Of a stretch of 42,706 bases of DNA, positions 31,180 through 37,818 are shown piece by piece (position 1 is the stretch's first letter; each line of letters begins with the position of its first letter). Position numbers and translations under genes: made by a program. Source of the DNA: a virus; IMG/VR virus record IMGVR_UViG_3300044742_000054, positions 1-42,706 of that record, one strand, 5' to 3'. Below the pieces are notes generated by a model. It did no database searches, was not told the DNA's origin, and saw only the letters and a list, made by a program, of their open reading frames with translations.

Positions 31180-32823
31180 CTAAACCGTTGCGCCAAGCTC
31201 GTACACGAAGTCCGTCGCCACCCACAGCGTTTCGATGTTTTGCGTCACCAGCATGTGCAGCGCGGCGGCGTAACCCATGCCCTGCACCGACTGCCAGCGC
31301 CGGAAGCGTTGATTCTCCATATTCCACCGTGCCTGATTCCACAGCGAGCGCGGATCGTCCCAGAGGTAATCGACGGACGGCGGCACGGGTGGTACCGGGG
31401 TCACCAGCGGCGTCCGCACGCTGAAGTCCACCTCAAGGTCGATCGCGCTCTCGGGGATGGAGCCGGATTGGAAGATCGGGCGGGCCAGCGTCCAGCGTTT
31501 GGTCTGCCCGAGCGCCTGAAAATAATTGTAGGCGGTCAGCACTTCGATTTCGATGCGCTCACCGATGCTGCCATTCCACGGCACGTTGTCGTAGTAACCC
31601 ACCCACGCCCGGCAGACGCGGCCATCGGCGGTGATGAATAGCGGGGTGTTCTCAAAAAGGCACACGCAACGGATATCCATGTTGGTGTACTGGCTCCACG
31701 CGCCGGTAATGGTATTCATCACCATCACCTGCACCGCCGTGTCGTCGGTGACGATGCGCGGCGAAGCTCTGACCGGCCCCACGTCGGCCTGCGCCGGGAC
31801 CACCAGCCACGCTTGGTTCTCGGTCTGGAACAGCAGCATCATCCAGCCCACCACGTCCTTGTAGCGGGACACCAGCGCGGAGACGGTCTGCTGTACCTTG
31901 TCGGTGAGGTTGTCCCGCGTGTTGACGCGCGTGCTTTGGAACGACTTCGACAGCGGCACCACGCCGTCCGTGGTGAGCAGCAGCAGATCGCCGCCGTAGG
32001 AGCAGCCGCAGCGCCGTCCCACGGGCGCGCCGAGGCGATACACGCCCTCCAGCCCCCATGCGTCGGCGTCGGCCACGTCGAGGCCGCTAAAGATCGCGAT
32101 CTCGCCCTTCGACGAGATGAACACCAGCTTGTCGCTCATGCCGCTGCCCGAGTCCACGGCCCATGTGTAGATCGCCATGAGGAAGCCGCCGAACTTGAAC
32201 AGGTGACCGACCGGGAACACCGCCGCGATGCCGCCCAGTTGCTCTGGGGGCAGATACCACGCCTGCATGGAGTCCTTCTCCACGAACCACAGGCGGCGCT
32301 GATGGATGGCGACATGAATGAAAGTCTTGGGATCGACGCCTTGGATGTTGAAGCCGGTCGGCGGCGTCTCCGCGAGTACCGTGGTGAACGCTACGCCGTC
32401 GTACACCAGCGGCGAGTCGAAACCGTTCACCGCGTACAGGTAATTGCCCCCGGTGTTGCCGAACATCGTCGTTTGCCAGTAGTCGCTCAACATCCCGGTG
32501 ATCGCGGGCGTGAAGGTGTCGCCCGGCGCGGCGAGGACGTAGACGTTGCCCCCGGTGAAGGCCACCGGCTTGTCCGCGCCGATCGGCGGCGAATGCACGG
32601 CGATCGTGGCGTTGACGCCGGGCGCAAGCCCGATCGCCATCTCCTTCCAGCCCTTCCGCATCGCCACCGCGTAAGGTAGCGGGAACCAGTTACGCAGGAT
32701 CAGCGCGTCGGTGATCGGCATCGCCGCCACGCTGTCGCGCGCGTTCAGCCCGCCGATCGGGGACGGGACGCTGGCCGTCTTGATGACGGCGCGGCGGGAG
32801 GTGTCGCGCCAAGGCTGCGGCAT
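31180..32823 (-). CDS. Tail hub / packaged-DNA stabilisation protein
   Basis: A 547-residue beta-rich protein. The N-terminus VPSPIGGLNARDSVAAMPITDALILRNWFP matches the start of short-tail proteins in the P22 gp10/T7 gp12 functional class. It is followed by repeated beta-propeller-like blades (FTGGNVYVLAAPG, GNYLYAVNGFDSPLVYDG, TDGVVPLSKSFQS, MNTITGAWSQYTNMDIRCVC). Such proteins form the tail tube below the portal and head completion proteins and hold the packaged DNA in. It lies directly next to the probable adaptor protein. No peptidoglycan hydrolase motif was seen. Confidence 0.75.
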   Translation of the reverse strand: MPQPWRDTSRRAVIKTASVPSPIGGLNARDSVAAMPITDALILRNWFPLPYAVAMRKGWKEMAIGLAPGVNATIAVHSPPIGADKPVAFTGGNVYVLAAPGDTFTPAITGMLSDYWQTTMFGNTGGNYLYAVNGFDSPLVYDGVAFTTVLAETPPTGFNIQGVDPKTFIHVAIHQRRLWFVEKDSMQAWYLPPEQLGGIAAVFPVGHLFKFGGFLMAIYTWAVDSGSGMSDKLVFISSKGEIAIFSGLDVADADAWGLEGVYRLGAPVGRRCGCSYGGDLLLLTTDGVVPLSKSFQSTRVNTRDNLTDKVQQTVSALVSRYKDVVGWMMLLFQTENQAWLVVPAQADVGPVRASPRIVTDDTAVQVMVMNTITGAWSQYTNMDIRCVCLFENTPLFITADGRVCRAWVGYYDNVPWNGSIGERIEIEVLTAYNYFQALGQTKRWTLARPIFQSGSIPESAIDLEVDFSVRTPLVTPVPPVPPSVDYLWDDPRSLWNQARWNMENQRFRRWQSVQGMGYAAALHMLVTQNIETLWVATDFVYELGATV

Positions 32824-33567
32824 CTACGGTCCCGTGGGTCCGGTGTTCCAGTTGCCGTCGCTGATGTTCCACGGCCCGATGTAGATCGGGGATACACGCG
32901 GAGAAAGAGATAGCCGTGGAGCGCCTTTATTGCGCGACATGCTTGTATTGAACGACGCGTCGTAGTCCTTGGTGAGCGCGCTGGTATCGAAGCCCTTGAT
33001 CTCCCACAGCTTGAGCTTGATGCCGTTGACCATCAGCCGGTTCTGGAACACCGCACGGTCGTTGTCCACCGTCGCCTCGTTCTTGGTGTTGCCGTCCACG
33101 TCGATCACCCAGCCCGAAGCGTAGTACTCGAAATTGAGGTCGTAGGGCGTGAACGCCCCGCCGATCGTAGTCGGCGTCGGGAAGATTTCGATGGTGTCGT
33201 TAATGTAGCGATAGCGCAGGCGCGGGCCGAGCGCGACGATGCCGCTCTTCAGCGTCTGCCATTGCTGTTCCGTGGCCTGCCCGATCAGCGACCAATGGTT
33301 GGTGCGGTCCCATTCGGTCTGGTCGATCGCCCCTGCCCAATCGGCGGGCAGCGGGTACGCCGCGCGACCGACCTCGGTGAGGAAGCCGAAGCTCTTCACC
33401 AACTCCTTCCACATCCACTTCTCGTATAACTCCTGCCCGAGGGCGTTCCAAAGGCCGAAGATTTGCTGCCCCGTGGTGTCGTCGGCTGACGCTGCCGACG
33501 TTGGCACCGGCAGTCCTAGTTCACGCAGCGCATCCTGACATTGCTTCAACACCGATGGTGTCGGCAT
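32824..33567 (-). CDS. Head-tail adaptor protein
   Basis: A 247-residue protein. Patterns such as LQCQDALRELGL-like N-terminal helix, LWNALGQELYEKWMW, FLTEVGRAAYPLPADW, RLRYRYINDTIEIFPTP and FEYYASGWVID match short-tail adaptor proteins of podoviruses (functional counterpart of P22 gp4/T7 gp11). These join the portal to the tail hub. The gene stops exactly where the hub gene region begins, with no gap. A ribosome site AAAGG lies 7 bases before the ATG. Confidence 0.75.
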   Translation of the reverse strand: MPTPSVLKQCQDALRELGLPVPTSAASADDTTGQQIFGLWNALGQELYEKWMWKELVKSFGFLTEVGRAAYPLPADWAGAIDQTEWDRTNHWSLIGQATEQQWQTLKSGIVALGPRLRYRYINDTIEIFPTPTTIGGAFTPYDLNFEYYASGWVIDVDGNTKNEATVDNDRAVFQNRLMVNGIKLKLWEIKGFDTSALTKDYDASFNTSMSRNKGAPRLSLSPRVSPIYIGPWNISDGNWNTGPTGP

Positions 33568-33585
33568 CCTCGACCTTTCGGATCA

Positions 33586-34167
33586 TTACGCGGCCCTTGC
33601 CTGTTCCTTCTCTTCCAGCACCTCCAGCCGCGCCGCCATCTTGCGAAGCACCGCATCCTGCTGAATGAGCCGCTGCGTCAACTCGTCGTTCAGCGTGGCG
33701 AGGCGCTGCGCCTCGGCGCTGTCCTTGCTCACCTTGAGGAAGGTCATGGCTTTGCGGCGCAACTCGTAGCCGCCCATGAAGCGCGTCACATGGGCGTCGG
33801 ACATGCCCGCGAGTTGCTCGACGGTCATCACGTTCACCGCCTTCAACTCATGCACCTGACCCGTGGTAAGCAGCGGCCATTGCTCCAGCGGCGTGCCCTC
33901 GGGCGATTGCGACATCTGCTTCTGAAATTTCTCCCATTGCGGAGCGAAGCGTTGCTTGTGTTCCTCGGAAACAGGCTCCGTGACGACGTTGTTCTTGTCG
34001 CCGGGGATGTGAATCGTGACATGAGGCACATCGTCGAAAATCGGGCGTCCTTCCAATTCCGACTTGCCGCCATTCTTTACTGCCTGCATGAAGAACACGA
34101 CGTACAGCTTGTTGTCACCCGCGAAGCGATTATCGAACGCTACCGGGTCGAGCGTGAGTTCGGACAT
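33586..34167 (-). CDS. Conserved podovirus protein of unknown function
   Basis: A 193-residue protein. The N-terminal half has FFMQAVKNGG, PHVTIHIPGDKNNVVTEPVSEEHKQRF, and GTPLEQWPLLTTGQVHELKA; the C-terminal third is a coiled coil (about 155-193). I recognise this arrangement from podovirus genomes between capsid and tail genes; its function is not established, with minor virion or assembly roles proposed. The HIPGDK segment is also seen in prophages. The gene follows a probable terminator, so it may start a separate transcript or depend on readthrough. Confidence 0.65.
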   Translation of the reverse strand: MSELTLDPVAFDNRFAGDNKLYVVFFMQAVKNGGKSELEGRPIFDDVPHVTIHIPGDKNNVVTEPVSEEHKQRFAPQWEKFQKQMSQSPEGTPLEQWPLLTTGQVHELKAVNVMTVEQLAGMSDAHVTRFMGGYELRRKAMTFLKVSKDSAEAQRLATLNDELTQRLIQQDAVLRKMAARLEVLEEKEQARAA

Positions 34168-34192
34168 GGGTGGCCTTTAGGTTATGGTTTTG

Positions 34193-34242
34193 AAAAAACT
34201 CTCGGCATCGCGGAAGGTGGTGACCCTCGCAGCCGCCGAGAG
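34193..34242 (-). terminator. Rho-independent terminator after the capsid genes
   Basis: Read on the minus strand, CTCTCGGC (34242-34235) pairs with GCCGAGAG (34206-34199) around a 28-base loop, followed directly by TTTTTT. The 137-base gap here is the largest in the late block, and the stem plus T-run fits a terminator that lowers transcription of the downstream tail genes relative to the capsid. A second dyad (34260-34270 with 34283-34293, one mismatch) lies just before it. Confidence 0.6.
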
Positions 34243-34304
34243 AAGGGCCACCATCGACGCGCGAGCAGGCCCAGACAGGACTGCCTGCCCGCGATCGACC
34301 TTGA

Positions 34305-34961
34305 TTACGCGTGTGCCTTCGACCTTTTCTTGCCGTAGGCGTCCGCAGCAGCTTCGTCCGCTGTGAGCGCGGGCAACTGAGTTGGCTCCTTGGTGAGCCA
34401 AGCGTAGTCGCCGCTCACCAGTTTCACCCCGGTGTCGTTGGTCCAATCGCCCACCTGCGCGCCCGGCTCCACGTCCCCGCCGATGAGCGTGAACTTGCCC
34501 AGCTTGCCGTTGGGAAGCACGGTGAGCGCTTCCAGCGGGTAAGCCGGTTCGTCGCCGGGTTCCGCGAGTCTCCACACTTTCGAGGAGTCGGCCCCCGCGA
34601 ACGTCCCCGGCTCGTCGGCAGCAAGCGCCGTGACCTGCCCGGTGGTGAGCCACGCATAGTCGCCGGTAACGAGCGCCACGCCCGTATCGTTCGTCCATGT
34701 GTTGCCACCGGCTGCGGTGGTCGTCACGCCATCCGTGCCGATCCCTGCCGTTGCCGCTGCCGCGATGCCCGCCGCGCCGACGCGGCAGAACTTCGCCACG
34801 GTGCGCGACGTGCCCGCCGGGGGCGTGATGAGGCTGACGGTGCCGAGTGCGAAGGGAGCGGTTGCATCTCCCGCTGCGCCCGGCGTGACGCCGACCGGGG
34901 GCTTCCAGACGTTGTAAATCGTGGCTCCCGCCATCGGTACTGCGAATGCGCCTGCTGGCAT
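34305..34961 (-). CDS. Putative capsid decoration protein with internal duplication
   Basis: A 218-residue protein directly downstream of the major capsid gene, 36 bases away, with a strong ribosome site (AAGGAG). Two nearly identical 18-residue blocks occur at 89-106 and 173-190 (WTNDTGVALVTGDYAWLT and WTNDTGVKLVSGDYAWLT, 16 of 18 identical). They suggest a two-domain beta protein from internal duplication. Decoration or head fibre proteins often sit in this position and have such repeats; a function as a capsid decoration protein is inferred, not shown. Confidence 0.65.
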   Translation of the reverse strand: MPAGAFAVPMAGATIYNVWKPPVGVTPGAAGDATAPFALGTVSLITPPAGTSRTVAKFCRVGAAGIAAAATAGIGTDGVTTTAAGGNTWTNDTGVALVTGDYAWLTTGQVTALAADEPGTFAGADSSKVWRLAEPGDEPAYPLEALTVLPNGKLGKFTLIGGDVEPGAQVGDWTNDTGVKLVSGDYAWLTKEPTQLPALTADEAAADAYGKKRSKAHA

Positions 34962-34997
34962 GGTGTTCTCCTTGCGTTGGATGGATGGACGGGCAGG

Positions 34998-35987
34998 CTA
35001 GGTGTTGTCCAGCCGACCTTGCAGCGAGCGGTTCGACACCGTGAGGTTGCCCGCGAACGCGAGAATCTGCGTCACCGCGTCTTGGTTGATGCTGTACCTC
35101 TTGCCGGGGTCGAGCGCGACGAAGTTCCGATCCTTGTGCGGGCGGAAGAACAGGAACTTGGAGTTGATGAAGTACGCCACCGTCGCTGGAGCGAAGCCGC
35201 CGAGGCCACCGTCGAGCACCACGTCGGCATCCATGTACTTGACGCTGGGGAAGCCGAAGCCCGCCGTCGTGTCGGGCGAGTTGAACCGCTGGATGTTTTG
35301 CAGCGATTGCATGTAGATCGCCCACATCAGGTTGTCCATGACGATCAGGTCGGGCCGGTTCATGCCGCGAACTTGGCGCGCCCAGAGCCGATTCATGTAG
35401 ACGTTGATGTTGGTGGATGAGATCGCCGCCAGCCCGTCCGTGGTGCCCTTGTAAAGCTGGTTCTGCCAGAACGGCCACGCGACTTGATCGATGCCGCCGT
35501 AGGTTCCGGCAGCGAGTGGCGTGGCCGAGATGGCGGCGGCGAGGCCCGCGATCTCCTTGCCGCCGAAGCCGGTGCCGTTGGCGTAGATGCCTGCGGCGAT
35601 GAGGTTCTGCATCGTGTCTTCCGCGACCGTCATCCGGCCTTCCAGAAGATCGATGATCTGTTCCTTGCCGCTGTTTTGCAGCAGTTCCAGCCCGCTGATG
35701 GTGACCGGGCACGCCGCCTGCTTGATGTCGTACTGGGCGGCGCTGATCACGTCCTGCGCGCCGGTCGGCAGCGTCTCGTAGCCGCTGTACCACCCGGCAT
35801 TGCTGTTCTGCGCGAACGACAGTTCCTGCATGATGACGTTGCCACCCGAGAACGTCTTGGAGTTGCCACGGCCTTGCAGGCGGCGCAGCAGCGCGTTGTT
35901 CTTGGTGACGTTGTCAGCGATGATCCCGCTGCGGCTTTGGATCGTGGTCGCGATGATGTCGCTGACCTGTGCATTGGCGAATGCCAT
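34998..35987 (-). CDS. Major capsid protein, HK97 fold
   Basis: A 329-residue major head protein. Typical features are an N-terminal helix (SDIIATTIQSRSGIIADNVTKNN), the E-loop-like stretch (FSGGNVIMQELSF), a long spine helix (EGRMTVAEDTMQNLIAAGIYANG) and the P-domain/A-domain pattern FFRPHKDRNFV. The C-terminus SNRSLQGRLDNT is typical. It has the second-strongest ribosome site (GGAGG) of the block, expected for an abundant protein, and sits between scaffold and decoration genes. A 111-base gap upstream (with a 7-bp dyad at 36056-36082) separates it from the HTH gene. Confidence 0.85.
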   Translation of the reverse strand: MAFANAQVSDIIATTIQSRSGIIADNVTKNNALLRRLQGRGNSKTFSGGNVIMQELSFAQNSNAGWYSGYETLPTGAQDVISAAQYDIKQAACPVTISGLELLQNSGKEQIIDLLEGRMTVAEDTMQNLIAAGIYANGTGFGGKEIAGLAAAISATPLAAGTYGGIDQVAWPFWQNQLYKGTTDGLAAISSTNINVYMNRLWARQVRGMNRPDLIVMDNLMWAIYMQSLQNIQRFNSPDTTAGFGFPSVKYMDADVVLDGGLGGFAPATVAYFINSKFLFFRPHKDRNFVALDPGKRYSINQDAVTQILAFAGNLTVSNRSLQGRLDNT

Positions 35988-36098
35988 GTACGCCTCCGAT
36001 AGGTGGATGAATAAGCATCGACATCATCCAGCGCTGGGCCTCGGAGGCTGCGGGTACGGGGTTGGGCCTGCGGCTACCCCGTTAGGAATGCGGAAAGG

Positions 36099-36284
36099 CT
36101 ACGCCGCCCGTGCTTTTTTTGCAATGATCGCGCTTACCTGCGCTTGGGACACTCTAAATAGAGTGGCTAACTCCCGCTGCGTCCACCTATGCAGCCCAGC
36201 CATCTCGCGTAGCTGATCGACCTCCCTGTCGGTCAGCTTGGCTTGGCTGTGAGCCTCACCGACGCCGTCCCGCCGCCACGTCAT
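36099..36284 (-). CDS. Small HTH protein
   Basis: A 61-residue protein with one helix-turn-helix: the segment KLTDREVDQLREMAGL then WTQRELATLFRVSQAQVSAI is typical of phage HTH_23-like or resolvase-type recognition helices. The frame extends upstream to 36485, but the ATGA overlap with the scaffold gene fixes the start at 36284. It is placed between scaffold and capsid, unusual for a DNA-binding protein. It could control late transcription or be a relic of an HNH/homing gene. The sequence is slightly AT-richer than its neighbours in its last third. Confidence 0.75.
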   Translation of the reverse strand: MTWRRDGVGEAHSQAKLTDREVDQLREMAGLHRWTQRELATLFRVSQAQVSAIIAKKARAA

Positions 36285-37345
36285 ACCCTGCCGGAATTCC
36301 CCGCGAACTGGGACTCCAGCAGAGCGCGCAGGTTGGTAGGATCGACGTGCGGCCCGTCCACCCCCACCGCGCCCGGCGCGCCGTTGACCGCGAGCATAGC
36401 GTTGCGGTTCTTGCCCTGCTCCTGCACCCGGCGCGCGTTCTCGGCCATCTGCAACGCGGCGCGCACCGTGGGGTCGGCCCAACACGCCCGGTCGTAGGCG
36501 TCCTGCAAGCCCTGCGCCACGCCGGTCTGGATCAGCCCGGCCATCGCGGTACGCACGGTGTCGTAATGCTCATGCCCCGGCGTTTGAATGAAGGCCTGCA
36601 ACTCGCTCTGCACGTCGTCGGCCAGCGCTTGCTGCGCTTCCGTCTCGGCGCGGGCGTCGTGGATGCCGCGCGAATCCAACTCCCATTGCAAGCGCGCCTT
36701 CTCGGGATCGATCTGGTGGTCGAGGTCGATGCCGTACTGCTGGGCCATCGACATGAACAGCGCGTGCTTGTGTTCCGGCGAGCCGTAGCGCAGCGTGTGG
36801 ACCGTCTCCAGCAGCGAGCGGATCGCGCCTTGGGGGGTTGCCCCCTCCTTCGCCAGCAACTGCGCGTAGGGCGCGAATTCCTGCATCACCGAGTCCCCGA
36901 AGCGCCGCACCTCGGTCGCCTTGGACATGCCGTATTCGATCTCGCGCTCCCGGCGCACGATCTCGTTCTTCACCGCCGGGTCGAGCGCTCCCCACTTTTC
37001 CTTGGCGGCAGGGGTCCATGCGGGCGGCGCAGCGTCGGCGGCACCAGCGGCGGGCGTCGCCGCCGCAGGCGTAGCTGCACCGGCAGCAGGTGGAACAGCG
37101 TGCGGCGCAGGCGCAGGCGCGGGTTCAGACGCATCACGTCTCAGGAACTTGCCATCGGGGCCGCGCTGCGGCGTTCCTCGGTCTTGCGGAGGGGCGGCTT
37201 GTTCAGCGGCGGGGGCAGGCGTCGGCGCTGCCGCTGGGGCCACGGGTGCTTCGGCGGCGGGTGTGGGGTCTGCCTGCTCAACGACTTCGATCGCGGCGTT
37301 GAGCGACTCCGACATGGATGGTGGGGCATGTTCTTCCGGCGGCAT
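36281..37345 (-). CDS. Capsid scaffolding protein
   Basis: A 354-residue protein directly upstream of the capsid segment. The first 120 residues are Ala/Pro-rich and disordered. They contain TPQRGPDGKFLRRD and are followed by WTPAAKEKWGALDPAVKNEIVRREREIEYGMSK, a block I know from podovirus scaffolding proteins. Helices follow, and the C-terminal region (VDPTNLRALLESQFAG) is a likely capsid contact. Scaffolds help assemble the procapsid and are then released. ATG at 37345 with AAGGA upstream is chosen; ATG at 37315 is possible too. Confidence 0.75.
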   Translation of the reverse strand: MPPEEHAPPSMSESLNAAIEVVEQADPTPAAEAPVAPAAAPTPAPAAEQAAPPQDRGTPQRGPDGKFLRRDASEPAPAPAPHAVPPAAGAATPAAATPAAGAADAAPPAWTPAAKEKWGALDPAVKNEIVRREREIEYGMSKATEVRRFGDSVMQEFAPYAQLLAKEGATPQGAIRSLLETVHTLRYGSPEHKHALFMSMAQQYGIDLDHQIDPEKARLQWELDSRGIHDARAETEAQQALADDVQSELQAFIQTPGHEHYDTVRTAMAGLIQTGVAQGLQDAYDRACWADPTVRAALQMAENARRVQEQGKNRNAMLAVNGAPGAVGVDGPHVDPTNLRALLESQFAGNSGRV

Positions 37346-37357
37346 TGTATTCCTTGG

Positions 37358-37669
37358 TTAGTCGCGAGCCTTGTGACCTCGGCTCACGCGATCGGTGTAT
37401 TCCCAGATCATTTCGCGCATGGCTTTGCGATCCGCGTCGCTCCTGCCCGGCGGCTTCTTTTTCTCGTCGCCCGCCTCGAAAGGCACCACGTTATGCTTCT
37501 TCATATGTTCTTCGTACGCTCTGCGGCCTTCGACCGTCGAGCCGTCCAGCGGAGACACAAACGCCGGTATGTCGCCGTGAACCATCGTGTGATCGTCGAT
37601 AGCGTCATTGATAGGCACCTCCACCATGCAGCCCTGCTCGCGATCGTAGCGGAAGCGTCGCCGCGTCAC
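37358..37669 (-). CDS. Hypothetical protein, GTG start
   Basis: A 103-residue protein. The open frame reaches 37915, but the GTG at 37669 overlaps the previous stop (GTGA) and follows GAGGAAA by a few bases, so it is the likely start. Acidic/basic mixed, with MVEVPINDAIDDHTMVHGDIPAFVSPLDGSTVEGRRAYEEHMKKHNVVPF, a segment common to phage proteins next to the portal, and a helical C-terminus. The segment AFVSPLDGSTVEGRRAYEEH looks like the zinc-ribbon-less FmdB-type motif seen in phages. Function unknown. Confidence 0.65.
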   Translation of the reverse strand: MTRRRFRYDREQGCMVEVPINDAIDDHTMVHGDIPAFVSPLDGSTVEGRRAYEEHMKKHNVVPFEAGDEKKKPPGRSDADRKAMREMIWEYTDRVSRGHKARD

Positions 37670-37818
37670 TTTTTCCTCGGCAACATGGGCGCGCCCTTGT
37701 CGGCGGCGACGAACTCCTTGGCGACGGAGGTCGGGATGCCGACCTTCTTCGCGAACGCCGGGTTGTGCGCGGCGGCTTGCATCGTGCGCGCCTGCTTTTT
37801 CGATTTCGAGGGCATCAT
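37666..37818 (-). CDS. 50-residue conserved small phage protein
   Basis: A small basic protein (MMPSKSKKQARTMQAAAHNP to KEFVAADKGAPMLPRKK) that overlaps both neighbours, portal by ATGA at 37815 and the next gene by GTGA at 37666. The pattern PSKSxKQxxxMxAxxxNPxFAKKVGIPxSVxKEFxxADKG is one I recognise from many phage genomes, always as a short uncharacterised protein near head or portal genes. It may bind DNA or portal through its basic residues; unproven. Confidence 0.8.
   Translation of the reverse strand: MMPSKSKKQARTMQAAAHNPAFAKKVGIPTSVAKEFVAADKGAPMLPRKK

Noticed and set aside
29752-31641. 629-residue plus-strand frame antisense to the ejection protein region
   Set aside because: Arg/His-rich shadow of codon bias, no ribosome site, wrong direction for the block.
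34177-35793. 538-residue minus-strand frame across the capsid and decoration genes
   Set aside because: Out of frame with two well-supported virion genes on the same strand, and very rich in Arg/His/Gly as expected of a GC-driven shadow.
36056-36082. 7-bp dyad between the HTH and capsid genes as a terminator
   Set aside because: ACGGGGT/ACCCCGT stem with a 13-base loop but no T-run in either direction; left as a possible processing or structural element only.
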